Origin: Adiantum capillus-veneris
Taxonomy: Eukaryota > Streptophyta > Polypodiopsida > Polypodiales > Pteridaceae
DNA length: 64,000 nucleotides
Direction of reading: 5' to 3'
NCBI GenBank assembly: GCA_014529385.2
Contig: CM043952.1
Span: forward strand, 54,766,119-54,830,118
The position numbers and the translations under genes are program-made. Position 1 is the first letter of the stretch; every line of letters begins with the position of its first letter. Positions 47,430 to 58,640 of this stretch are shown here, in pieces. The notes beneath the pieces are model-generated. The model had not been told where the DNA came from and ran no database searches. It saw only the letters and a program-made list of their open reading frames with translations.

Positions 47430-47621
47430 TCAAAGTTGCTTTTCCAATATTATCTGGATTTTTAGCACAGTTCTGGAGTAGGTGATCCTTTCCACAACCC
47501 TCACAAAATCCAAAAAAATTTGTTCCTTGACCCTTATGTGGATAACCTCATGCCCAATGGTCACCTCCACATTCATAGAATGGACCTTTTGGTTGAATTG
47601 GTTTCTAGTTGTTTGAGCCAC
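47430..47621 (-). pseudogene. Element E: nucleocapsid zinc knuckles
   Basis: The minus-strand translation near 47,575 gives YECGGDHW, a knuckle whose first Cys has become Phe/Tyr. Near 47,505 it gives CEGCGKDHLLQNC, a complete CCHC. The pair parallels element B at 55,145-55,250, where the first knuckle is complete and the second decayed. Confidence 0.7.
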
Positions 47622-47995
47622 ATATGAAGATTTCGTAGCTTCATTTACACTTGCCCAAAATGGATTATCCTTGGTAGCATATGCTACACCTTGGGTTCTC
47701 TCACATCTTTCTCACATGGGTTTTTATAATTTCCTCATAATAAACTATAACTTGGTGGTATCATTGGTTGACTTATGAATGGTTCTACCAATTGTGTGTA
47801 TTGAACAATAGCATGATTGTCATGGAGAAAATGAGGTTGTTGGCCCAATACAGGTTGCAATTTATCTCCTCCACGGAGGTGGTGACAATTGTTGCATTGC
47901 TAGAGGTCCATAAGGCCTTCCCATCACATAATTTTGGTTGTAGAAGCACTCATTTGTATCATGATTGGTGTACTTTTTCTCAATGGTACACCATT

Positions 47996-49014
47996 TCAAC
48001 ACTCTTGGAGCATTGTTGCTTGTAGTAGTTGCAGTCTCAGATTGGGATTCTGTTTGTATACTTGATCCACATTTTTTGTGATTGAAGTAGGAGAACTTTG
48101 CTTCATAGCTGACTTATTGGGTAAAGAAGAGACACTACTGGTGTTTGTGTCTACATCCTTCTTTACCTCTCCATATGTCTTGCAATTGTCAACTAGATAC
48201 AACGCTTCTCTAATGACTTATTTGAATGTGGTGCATGCCTTTAAGTGCAAGTGCTTATGTATATGTCCTTCGTTACCTCTCCATATGTCTTGCAATTGTC
48301 GATTAGATACAACACTTCTATAATGACTTATTTGAATGTGGTGCATGCCTTTAAGTGCAAGTTCCTTTTGAGAGGTTTGTTTCGTAAGCCCTCTGTAAAA
48401 AGAACTGACAGCTGATCGTCTTGTGTTAACTCTCTCACTGGACATCTCTCAATGTACTGTTTGAAGCAAATCAAAGCTTTCTTCTTCTTTTGATTAAAAG
48501 CATAGATTTGAGAAAGTGTGTTGTGCTTGATTCCTCGTTTGGAGAATTTCTTGACAAACCCTCTCAAGAGTTGATCAATGTTTAGGAAATCTCTTTTATT
48601 TGATGGTTGAAACCAACTCAACACCGTTTCTTCCAATGTCAAACCAAATTATTCGTACTACGTATCAAAATTTTCAACTTGTTCCACTCTTAATACTTTC
48701 TTAAATATGGAAGCTTGCATGTATGGATCTCTCGGTCACCTATACTTTTTGGGCACACACGTTGCCACTTAAGAAGGTTGAATTATCCATGATTTTGCTA
48801 CCATTATCATCAGCCTATGCTCTCCTACCATAACATCTCTTGCCTCATACCCACTGATGGGTGTTCTTGATGGAGTTCGTTCGGTTACTCTCTCCTCAGG
48901 TCGCATGTCTCTACCCTCAATTCTAGTATCAGGCATCCTTTTATTGAACATAGTGTCTAGAATATCACTGCTGCAATGTGTGGTCATAGGAACCCTTGAA
49001 CTCAAAGATCCCAT
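47996..49014 (-). pseudogene. Element E: gag core
   Basis: Read leftward, frame 48,642-48,328 carries TLEETVLSWFQPS, FVKKFSKRGIKHNTLSQIY and RCPVRELTQDDQL, parallel to element B gag (QRGIAHNTVSQIH). EALYLVDNCKTYGEVKKD follows after a small duplication (48,160-48,262 and 48,266-48,362, about 100 bp) that breaks the frame. Frame 49,014-48,769 holds the region before the core. The domain builds the particle; stops and the duplication disable it. Confidence 0.8.
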
Positions 49015-49199
49015 TGGTCTTGGCTCGGAAAAATCTGGTCAACTAAAATAATCTTCCACTCTTGTTCTTGGCAAACTCACTCTCATAGTTTATGGCCTCA
49101 TTTTAAAGAGGGTTGGAATATGCGTGCATGGGGTGCCATAGTACTAATGGAGTGGTCCTCTGAAGTATGTATATCCCTCAATCTGTTTATAGATTACTA

Positions 49200-49560
49200 T
49201 GGAGTATGTCCAATCATACTTTTCTAGCATGACCACCTCAGTATCTCTCTCGACTTCGTATGTGAACACATATAAGCATTTTTGCTCCGTTAACTCTGCC
49301 ACATTGGGTTCATCACACCTTTAATAGAGCATTTTGTCTTTGTTATTGTACTTATACAAATCCACATACGTGTTTTTTGTGTTGACGCGAGTAGCCACAT
49401 TTACACACCTAAGTTTTGCACTCAGAAGATCCAGCTTGGGTGCCTTTTTCTCGAGCTTGGCAGCAACCTTTTCCTTCTTGCCTGTCAATCCCCACTTGTC
49501 CACAATAAAGGTATTGTGCACAACTATATACATGTTTCCCTCCTTGTCAGAGTATCAATT
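49200..49560 (-). pseudogene. Element E: unusual N-terminal gag module
   Basis: Translation gives VNTKNTYVDLYKYN then, past a stop, RCDEPNVAELTEQKCLYVFTYEV. This parallels element B at 53,194-53,400 (STYNENVGIYKHES, RCKEPYLIELSKDKVLYLFSYE). The module is conserved between B and E but is not a gag domain I recognise. Confidence 0.55.
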
Positions 49561-50281
49561 GCCACAATAATTTATGAGTACTATGAGCTTGAGCTGAGTA
49601 GGTCTCTCTTCTATTTTTACGCAGTAATGATCCATATCATCTTTATAGATTTGAGCACCCTATTCATTCTCAAACTAGTATTGTAGGTGCAAAAATTTTG
49701 TATTTGGTGTTGTTTGTGATAGTCCCACGTGCTAGCTCTAGTATGAATCTGGGCTCAACCTATGACAGGGGGACATGGATCGCGATCCATGTACCCTAGT
49801 GTCAGAATGCACTGTCACTTGGCACACAAGTTCCTCTCGATTCCCTTATCCTTGCAAGATATGTGATTTTTATGTGGTTTGGATCACTTTAGATCACCCA
49901 AAAGTAAATTTCTAGGTCTGTTTGGCGATTTTTGGGTTTTTGGCCTTGAATGACTTTTCTTTGTTTTGATCTACTTTTTGAAGTTTTTTGGTACCCTTGA
50001 TTTTGGGTATTTTGTTGGTATTGGTATCTGCTATAAGACAGTATGATCTCTGTCCAACAATCAATAGGGGGTCATGGATTGAAATGCTTGTTCCATGGAC
50101 CCCAAATTTGGCTTGGTGATTACTAGCAGTCTTTGCATCACACTCCACAAAGTATCTTTGAATTTGAAAAACATTTTGTTGAATCAAAAGTAAATTTTTG
50201 TATCCACCTTGCAGTTTTTTTAGACTTGTAGATGGTTTTTTGGTGATTTGGTCAACCTTTTTTTGTTTTTTGCTATGATGT
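49561..50281 (-). repeat. Untranslated leader of element E with palindromes
   Basis: A perfect 20-bp palindrome ACATGGATCGCGATCCATGT lies at 49,773-49,792. A decayed hairpin with arms GGGGTCATGGA and TCCATGGACCCC lies at 50,067-50,104, about 295 bp away. Sequence and period match the leader of element X. The minus-strand leader is cut at 50,281 by the LTR of element B, so E has no visible LTR. Confidence 0.75.
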
Positions 50282-51232
50282 TGTTAGAAGCTGGACACAC
50301 CCTACGGAAATTGACTACTCGGCAGATCATCATTTTTTGTAATTATCCATTTATTGAGAAAACCCAACATTTCCCCTTGTAAATATTGGGGCTTACAGAA
50401 GTTTCCAGATTGTATCCTGGTTTTGACATTTAGATTGAGTAGACGGTTAATTTGGAACTTTAGGGTTTGAGAATTTTAAGGTATTTATACCACTTTTTGA
50501 CCTTAATGAAAAACCTTTTGTCATTTAAAAAAAAAAGTTTTGAAGTCTGTGAGTGATCGTACTGTGTACGAGAGAGAGTGAGAGCTTCCTCTTGACGCTA
50601 CGTGTGCACCGGTGGTCGAAATCGAGTGCAGAGAAGTGCAGCGTGTTGCCCCTAACGAGAGCTACGCGCCGATACCTACATTGCGCGCGTACGGTCCGGT
50701 TTTGCGAGCTCCATCTATGAGCTAGATCTGGTGATTCGGTGAGCATACGTTGTCTGATTTTGCATTACAGCATATCCACACGTTCACATTGAGTAGAGCT
50801 ACACATTAGGCACTTTAGATTTTGGAAATGAAGAGCTGAAAATTTCGGCCAGACATCCTACGTGATTTTGCACCAGGTGTTTTGGGTTGGGGTTTTGGTT
50901 CATAGACTTTAGGGAGAATGACCTATTGGTGTTAGTAGGGTCTCCTTCAAGTTCTGTGGTGTTTCAAGATTGTTTGATGGGTGTTCGGCTCTAGAAAGCG
51001 TTGTGAGAAGTTTCTTCTTATGCACTCCTGAAGGCTGTGACTTAGACATTGGGTAGAGAGCTCTGTAGGAATTAGTTAGGAGTCGGTCGAGTGTAGGTTG
51101 ACACCCTATGCTTGCTTCCACACCCTATGCTTGCTTCCACGCACCTGTGGGTCGAGCTTTATCCTTAGCTGACAAATCTTGTTAGGTGAGTTCTCGCTGT
51201 GCTGACGTCCGCCGCGGCGTATCCGTCCAACA
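50282..51232 (+). repeat. 5' LTR of gypsy element B
   Basis: The 951-bp segment starts TGTTAGAAGC and ends CCGTCCAACA, directly followed by a primer site. A candidate TATA region (TATTTATACC at about 50,480) precedes a GC-rich stretch (50,570-50,720). It contains a half palindrome AGACATCCTACGTG (50,851-50,864) and a 19-bp tandem duplication at 51,100-51,138. No 3' partner LTR was found in the window. Confidence 0.75.
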
Positions 51233-51254
51233 TTGGTGTCGCTGCTGTCGGGGA
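51233..51254 (+). promoter_or_regulatory. Primer-binding site of element B
   Basis: TTGGTGTCGCTGCTGTCGGG follows the LTR. It resembles the tRNA-Asp site TGGCGCCGTTGCCGGGG with C to T changes and about 3 extra bases. The assignment is plausible but weaker than for X. Confidence 0.6.
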
Positions 51255-52860
51255 CGAAAACCTTAGGTAGGTGATCGAGACTAGTCATTGAGGATAGGGA
51301 TTCTTTGGCTTGCCAAGAGTTTCGTTTTACATTTAGATAGGATCAGAGGGTGGAGAACTCTCGAGGTCTTAGAGGGATTCTAGGAAGCGTGTGTCTGGCC
51401 TAGATCCTTCGACTTAGGTAGGTTCAGGTAGATTGAGATAGTTTTAGGTATTAGAAGAGTAGGAGTTGGAGTGGTAGAAGCGGTGAGAGGAGAGCTTGAG
51501 AGTCCGGAGAGGCCAAAAAGCAACCAAAACACCATTATCACTATTTCATATGATGAGTAGGAGTAGAGTAAGTAGGACATCATGATTCAAGATCTAGAGC
51601 ACTTCATGCATGTATACTTTCTTGGTAGATTCATCACAAGGTTTTAAAAGACACAAAAAGACGCAAAAGTGTGTTTGAAAGCTGAAGTGAAGTCCAAAAG
51701 TTACTGTGAGTGTTTCTGATAGAGCTGCAGAGGATCAAGAGCATTTTTGTCAAGAAAAAAATTAATTTTACGCCAGGAGACATCCTACGCGTAGGATGTC
51801 TACAGGCTAATCTGGTGGGAATTTTGGAATTTTGAGTAGACCAACGTGTTCAGAAGGTGGGGTTTACCCTATTTTCACCTGGAAAGTGGAAATTTGACCA
51901 TATCTTGACAGGATAAGGCCAGATAGATTGAAATTGCCAGACATCCTACCCAAATTGTGGCAAAGCATTATTTTAAGACCAAAACCATAGGATGACTACA
52001 TGAGCATGACCTGCATGATATATTGAGTGACTGAGAGAGGTTTCATCTCATTTGGGTGAGAAAATTGGGTTCTAAGCAGACTTTAGCACTTTTGACTGAA
52101 AAAGTATAGAACAGCTAAAATTGGAGACTTTTGAAATCCAAACCAAAATCTAAGCATACCATTGGGTTGCTGACATCAAGGGGAAGCTGTGGGTCAAGTT
52201 TGGGATCAAACAGGCCAAAAAGACATCCTACACGTAGGATGTCATCTGTGTGATTTTGCACTCCAGACCTAATTTTGAGCATACCAAAGTGATCAGCACC
52301 TCAAGGGGAGCCTATGCCTTGACTTTGAAGCCATTCTGGGCAAAAAGACATCCTACACGTAGGATGTCTAAAGCAAGATACTGAATGTGGGCATAGCAAA
52401 GTGTTTTATAGCTTGAGGCAAACCTCCTAGTCAATTTTGGTCCAAATTGGAGTTGATTAAACAGATAAAGATTCGATTTTGATTTGGACACCTATAAACT
52501 AGTCAATGGATCAGAAATATGTTCCGACAGCCTGCCAAAATTACACGCTTGTGTACAGGTATATTCAACAGCAAAGCAAGAAGTTGTGCGGAGACTGATC
52601 CTTTGCCAGGTGAGTGGTTGGATTTGTGATAAATTGCATTGATAAGTTTGATAAATTTAAGATCAGGAAGATACATTTTTAGAGACTAGAAGGTGGCAGG
52701 TGACCAAGGTAGCTTAGTGTCCACCGAGGAGAGTGTAACTCAGGCAAGGCTAGATCCACTAGCATCGATTATTGAGGAAGGTAGTGATACTCACACTTCA
52801 TCAGACAAATCCTTCTTCATGATGGGTAGTCAATAGCCAGGGGATTTCACCTATGACGGA
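51255..52860 (+). repeat. Untranslated leader of element B with palindromes
   Basis: A perfect 24-bp palindrome lies at 51,778-51,801 (core CATCCTACGCGTAGGATG). Copies with one central mismatch (CACG) lie at 52,222-52,243 and 52,346-52,369. Decayed half copies are visible at about 51,938 (AGACATCCTACCC) and 51,990 (TAGGATGACTA). The last two full copies are preceded by related sequence (CAAGGGGA(A/G)(G/C)C..TGGG..CAAAAAGAC), giving a repeat of about 125 bp. No ORF. Confidence 0.8.
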
Positions 52861-52863
52861 CCA

Positions 52864-53613
52864 ATGCCAGGAGGAAGCACCTCCCTAAATCCTTTGAATG
52901 ATTCCAAGTTCACTAGGATCTTCTTAGAAGGAACAAACTCGAGGGGAGCCCTAGTCTATTCTGACTATCGAGGACGCAAGTGCATTTGCATTGAAGAAAG
53001 ACCGGCTCAGAGATTTGAGATAATTCGAGTCTATGATGATGGAGATAGATTCCAAGACAAAAAGGGGAACCACTATCTGATAGTTAGTAACCCTAAAGAT
53101 TACAACAGATATGGAGATAACGTGACGAAAGGGAAAATGGTTTCATAAACTCAAGAACCGCCACCAAACATTGATCGACCTGGAGCAATTTTTATGTATG
53201 ATAAGAAAACAACCAGGGTTTCAACTTATAATGAGAACGTGGGAATCTACAAGCATGAGAGCGAGGGAATAGTCTCTTACTTTCGCTGCAAAGAACCATA
53301 CTTAATAGAGTTAAGCAAAGACAAGGTTCTTTACTTATTCTCTTATGAAACTGCTATAGGGAAGGATATAGTTTTTGTTGATAGGTACGGGCGGGAATAC
53401 CAATGTTCTCTCCGAGAGGAGGTAGAAAAGGAAACAGTTCCAGGAGCATCAACATATGCCCCCGACGAAGTGCCAAGAGCCACCTACACCCCTAGCAAGT
53501 CGACAAATCTCTTTTCAGAAGAGTATGACGCGACCTCACATTCTACCCGACCGCAAACATTCAACAATCAAAACCAACCAGCAACTCAGCCATCATTGCA
53601 GGCATGGCTTTGA
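52864..53613 (+). pseudogene. Element B: unusual N-terminal gag module
   Basis: Two frames, separated by a TAA at 53,146, give FTRIFLEGTNSRGALVYSDYRGRK then IDRPGAIFMYDKKTTRVSTY, GIVSYFRCKEPYLIELSKDK and IVFVDRYGREYQC. The two halves may be a degenerate internal repeat (both beta-rich with YDxxxR-like phrases). It precedes the gag core and recurs in element E (49,200-49,560). I do not recognise it as a known gag domain; a matrix-like or leader-binding role is only a guess. Confidence 0.55.
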
Positions 53614-53897
53614 CAGAGTGCAACATTGGAGCAAGACTGAAATCGAGATGGTTATCAAGCCGCACGAGGGTGAAGGGATTTGCAAGAACCACCACTCTAT
53701 TCAAGGTATCAAGGAGAGAGTAAGACAAAGACTCAAGGGTCAACCCAGCTTGGAAGACCACCCATAGAATGAGTTCGAAGAGATGAACCATCTCTTGCAA
53801 GAACTGCTAGAAATTATGGCTTAGAAGCACCATTGGGAGAGGAACCAGCTTACTATAGAAGACCAGAGGAGGTATATCGATTAGACATGGAGATCTA

Positions 53898-54653
53898 ATG
53901 ATGAGATTTGTAGACCATCGTAGAATTAGACCTTTTCAAGTGCAAAAATGGGTAAACAAGAAATACATAGGAAACAGAGATCCAAGAGATCATGTAGCAG
54001 CTTTTGTGCATGTAATTAGAGCGGAAGAGGTGTTAGACTTCCCTACCCAATTTGCAGGATTTGGACTAACCCTAGAGGATGACGCTGCTACTTGGTTTGA
54101 CTCTGCGGAGTGTAGAGACTTTGAGTCTATGGAGGAGGTGTTTGACGAGTTTATCGAGGAATTCTCACAAAGAGGGATAGCTCATAATACCGTCTCACAA
54201 ATCCATAAATTCAAACAGAAAGACGGGGAATCTGTGCGAAAGACAGCCCTAAGACTAAAAAGGTATGTTAAGTTCTGCCCCGTGGAAGAACTGCCAACTC
54301 AGTCCAGACTTATGCTTATATTTATCCAAGGACTAAGGAATGCAGATCTCCAGAAATACTTACATATGAAGAGGAGCACGACGTTGAATGAGTTGACCAA
54401 GGAGGCTCTTTACCTTGTAGACAATTATGCGGTCTACAAAGAGCGTGAGTTCAAGGATCTTGAAGACGATTCATCCTCACAGCAAAATGGAAGCAAGTCT
54501 TCTAAGACAGCACCGAAAGGAGAAGTAGCTGTAATCCAGGAGCAGCTTGTAGAGGAAGTGCTAAAAAAGATTAACTTGTACTCCAAACCCCAGGCTAAAC
54601 AGCCCAAGTGGTGTGCTATTAAAAAAAAATGGACAAACCATGGGACCGAGTAA
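53898..54653 (+). pseudogene. Element B: gag core
   Basis: This 251-codon frame is a retrotransposon gag. The N-terminal helix region YIGNRDPRDHVAAFVHVIRA is followed by LEDDAATWFDSAE (the AxxWF motif), FIEEFSQRGIAHNT, FKQKDGESVRKTALRLKRY and LMLIFIQGLRNADLQKYL, ending with a Ser/Lys-rich tail. It would form the particle capsid. It is the best kept gag in the window. Stops just before it (53,760-53,897) separate it from the N-terminal module. Confidence 0.88.
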
Positions 54654-54674
54654 TGTTATTATAACAAGGGATAT

Positions 54675-55489
54675 GTGAGAGAGAGACCTTACGCTCCCCA
54701 AGCTCAGGTAGCTTCTCCTCAAGTTCCACCGATGCCTAGGTATCAAGCAGGCAACCTACCAGGACCTGTAGGTGTAGAAAGACCACAACCAGTGTTGGGG
54801 CAACAACCACCCCTACCAGGATTACGACTAGTCGGCATAAGATACACACCAAGTGTAACCGAATCGGAAGAGAAGGCTTTGGTGCCTACTCATGCATATT
54901 ATGAAGATCCCAATGGATATGCGGCAAACCCTGTCTATTATCCACGGAAGAACCCTCGACACCAGAACCATGGAGCATGATAGGAAATACAGGACCACCA
55001 ACAGCTGCACAGGTAGCAGGAGAAGGAAGATATAGCTTAGATGAATGAACATTGTTGTTCATAGCCAACGGAGGCATGGGCGGACAGAGACATGCATACC
55101 AACAAAGAGGAGCTCAAGGAGCACCTCAACAACCCAAGGGACCCTGCTACAAGTGTGGTGAAGACCATTGGCTAAGAGACTGTCCTCATGATGAAATCAT
55201 TAGAGTCAACGCGTATTGCACCGAGTGTGGAGTTACTCATTTGATTCCTGATTTCCCTAAGAACCCGAGCAAAGGAGCAAAAACTACCTTTAACATGCTA
55301 GAAGCAGTGCCTTCCTATAGAGGGTCAGAAAATGAAACAATCATACCTATTCAGGCGGTGACACGAGCCCAAGCTCAAAGAATGACGAACGAACCCATAA
55401 TTGAAGAGCCAAAAACCGATGCCCCAAGTTTAGAAACAAAAAATCAGAGAAGCACTTGGAAAGCTAGAAAGGCGCGTATGCCAAGCTAG
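54675..55489 (+). pseudogene. Element B: Pro-rich linker and zinc knuckles
   Basis: Frame 54,675-54,980 is Pro/Gln-rich (QAQVASPQVPPMPRYQ). After a frame break, 55,052-55,489 carries the CCHC knuckle CYKCGEDHWLRDC and a second, CTECGVTHLIPDF, whose last Cys is now Phe. These bind element RNA. The end of the frame is helical and basic. Confidence 0.8.
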
Positions 55490-56560
55490 AAAAGAACGAG
55501 AGCAAACTGCTCTCTCCGAGGAGTTAAAACACACAAAGGATAGATTAGATCGGTTAGAGGATCTTGCTAGCCGAAGCTCACACACCGCGGAAACCATAGC
55601 ACCCAAGGAAATAGTAGAACCCAAAAGTGCAGGATCGGGAGGATCAGTACTGGCAGACAAGGTAAATGAGCAGTTGGATGCACTTCTAAAAGCTTATGAA
55701 GCCAGACTCAAAAAGAACCAAACCCAAGAGCAAAGATGGATGACTTATCCATATGCTGAAATAGAAAAAAAAAGGTTGGAAAGGTGTAGAAAGATGATTG
55801 AAACAGCTCAATCGCTGATGGAAAACCCGCTTGGTAAACCTGCAAACTGGCATGAAGTACCAGCTCCAACCCCTATCCAACCAGCTTTAGAGGAACAAGT
55901 AGAAACGAAGGAAAGCCTCACGAATGCCTATGAGTCTAGGGGAGAACCTATCATAGTGCCAAATACAACAGATGAGGCAAGTGACGGGTTCCAACGTAAA
56001 ACATTGACAGAAATGGGTAAGGACTGTAACGGTCTAGATGATCTGTGGAAGCAAATCCGTGAGGCAACGAAGCTAACAAGGCAAGTTCCCACATGAACAA
56101 CACAAAAAGTAGAAGAATGAGACCTTACCTCCTATTGAAGAATTTGAGGCAAGGTCACGAATGAACTTTGATATACATTCACAAGGGGGGAACCAGGGAT
56201 CAATTACTTCGGGGCACAGCCAACCAGACTCGCTGAAAACTCTACCCTCTTACCTAGGAGAGTATGAAGCCAAGTTTGAAGTGAGAGAAATCCCATCTCA
56301 AAGACTTTCTTCTAGCAAAGTGATGGATTCAAAAGGGTTGATTGAGTTATTGTCCACCCCGGTGGCATGCACAATCACATTAGCCGAACCCCTAAGGTTA
56401 CGACCAAACATGTGGACCACAGTAGGCAAATGCTTAGAAAATTTTTGAGTGAAAGACCCCACCTCGAAGCTTCAAGAAGGGATCAGAGAATTGGACAGGC
56501 CTCAACTAAACACTAGGCCTGTACCATTAAACTAAGTTGGAGAGTATTGTGAAGGAGAAG
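55490..56560 (+). pseudogene. Element B: helical spacer before the protease
   Basis: Frames 55,674-56,096 (AYEARLKKNQTQEQRW, CRKMIETAQSLMENP) and 56,161-56,448 (YLGEYEAKFEVREIPSQ, LRLRPNMWTTVGK) form a coiled-coil-rich spacer that also exists in element E. No catalytic motif. Two frame breaks. Confidence 0.6.
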
Positions 56561-56569
56561 ATGGAAACA

Positions 56570-57043
56570 CCACGCTACCAGTAGAATTCCAGGGAGTAGT
56601 TTCCAAAGCTATTCTTGACAGTGGAGCTAGAGTTGCTATCGTCACCAAGGAAATCTGGAAAAAATGGGAAAAACCAACTTTAAGAGCTACGAATGAAATT
56701 GCAATTGGTAGATGGGTTCATGGAGAAGCCTCTAGGACTCTTAGAAAAAGTGATTGTCACTTCATGCGGAATCGAGTATGAGCATACATTTGCAATAGTC
56801 GATTTCGACAAAAAGAACAATTACGATATCATTTTGGGAAGACCATTCATGAGACAATTGAAGATGGTACATGATTGGGGTCATGACCACATATACCTCA
56901 TACATGGCGAGAAAACAACCAAAATATACCTGAAAGACCATAGTCACAAGGATGTGAACCAGACACCAGTGGAAGAGTTTGATCCAGCTACAGTCGCAGG
57001 ATTGGAACTCCCAGCATGGTTAGGGCAACAAAAAGAGCTATAG
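56570..57043 (+). pseudogene. Element B: aspartic protease
   Basis: The active-site block reads KAILDSGARVAIVTKEIW (DSGA at 56,617-56,628). A frameshift near 56,690 is followed by MKLQLVDGFMEKPLGLLEKV, FAIVDFDKKNNYDIILGRPF and the tail. Both the DSG catalytic motif and the ILGRPF strand are intact, so only the frameshift stops it. It would process gag-pol. Confidence 0.82.
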
Positions 57044-57180
57044 ATGTGCAGAGCTTCACATTGTGGGAGCTTAAAAAGAGAGAATGCGTCTTAGAAAGAG
57101 TGATTGAGGACGAGTATATTCCGGAACCTTTTCCTGAAGATGCCTTGGAACCTCTAGAATGGGAATAGATACTAGCAACA

Positions 57181-58020
57181 TTGGATGTCTGTACCATTAC
57201 AGATAGCCCAACGACAAAATTTTGCGATAAGGATGGCTATGATGTGCTACCCTATTATATGGTAAGCACTATACCAGGAGGAGATGAAATGATAGAACCA
57301 GCAGAACAAGAAGATTTTTATAACTCCTATGAACATCTGGACGTAAACAATGATGCAGATAATGAGTGTTCAGACAACTCAAGTGAGCATGGGAAGAAAA
57401 CGGAGAATACCAAGTTTTATGATTTTGCTAATCAGCACCCTAGACGCCAGGAACGCTATAGGAGAAAACGAGTAGGAAACAAAGAGAGAGAGAACCTGAT
57501 GCCCAGGATAAAAGGTAAAACTCACTATCTGATGCTTGTAAAAGCAGGGGATTGTTTAAAAGATCAAATATCAGGAAGATTCTCAAAAGTTCGAAGGGAA
57601 AGAACGCGAGAGGAAAAAAGACAAGTACAAAAAGCTAAAACAGAAACAAAATCACAAAAATCTCCAAAATCAAAAAAAGAAACAACGAAAGACCAAGAGT
57701 GGACCAAAAGTGGAGCATAAACAGAAATACCAAGAATTGAAACGGTCTTTACGAGAGGTATGGACTACTGAGGGAGATAATGATGGTAAAGGGGAGTCTG
57801 AAAAGGGAAACATGAATATACCATCACACTATCAAAAATTTACCATCCAGGACAGAAAAATCATAATGACACCACCAGTCAGAGGGAAAGAACAAACTAG
57901 GAATCTTACGATGGGCCAAAAAATGCAAAAAGGATAGACCTTGCGGAACCAGGTGAGAAGCCTCAGCCGGTCTATATAGCAACTGATTTAGAGCCTGAAG
58001 AAGAAGATCCGCTAACACAA
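57181..58020 (+). pseudogene. Element B: protease-RT linker
   Basis: Frame 57,181-57,720 starts TKFCDKDGYDVLPYYMVSTI, parallel to fragment A at 490-560, and continues in a very Lys/Glu-rich stretch (RTREEKRQVQKAKTE). Frame 57,710-57,937 (KQKYQELKRSLREVWTTEGD) parallels fragment A 1,030-1,090. It is a spacer with no visible enzyme and confirms that A and B are one lineage. Confidence 0.65.
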
Positions 58021-58029
58021 CTTCTTAAG

Positions 58030-58640
58030 AAGTATAAAGATGTGTTTGCATGGTCCTATAAAGACCTCAAAGGAGTTGATCCATCGATATGCCAACATAA
58101 AATTCCTTTGAAATCAGATGCAAAACCTAGCAAACAGTGTCCTTATACATATAATGACACATTTGCTAAACGAATCAAGGAGATTGACAAGCTGATGGAA
58201 GCTGAATTCATCTATGAAATCGAGCATACAGATTGGGTGTCACCCATTGTGGTAGTCCCCAAAAAGAACGGAAAACTGCGAGTGTGTGTAAACCTCAAAA
58301 GGATAAATGCAGCCACCATAAGGGATAACTATCCCTTGCCAATCACAGAACATGTACTTGAGAGGGTGGCCGGGAAACGGGCTTATTCCTTTCTGGATGG
58401 GTTTTCAGGATACAACCAACTGGCATTGCAATGGAGGATCAACACAAAACAACGTTTACCACAGAATGGGGAATATATGCGTATCGAGTCATGCCATTTG
58501 GCTTAACTAATGCCCCAGCTACCTTCCAAAGGTTAATGACGCACGCGTTCAAAGAATACCTGAGAATATTCTTAGAAATATACATGGATGATCTTTGTGT
58601 ACACTCTCTTCTGTGAGAGTAACATATTGACCATTTGCAA
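58030..58640 (+). pseudogene. Element B: reverse transcriptase
   Basis: It reads FAWSYKDLKGVDPSICQHKI, WVSPIVVVPKKNGKLRVCV, YPLPITEHVLERV and FLDGFSGYNQ. After a frameshift near 58,430 it continues VMPFGLTNAPATFQR and the active site IYMDDL (about 58,580), which is complete. A stop at 58,615 separates it from the connection segment. It is the best preserved RT in the window but is split by one frameshift and one stop. Confidence 0.9.

Noticed and set aside
50525-51583. Minus-strand frames in the element B LTR and leader
   Set aside because: No motif, and the region is explained as LTR and untranslated leader.
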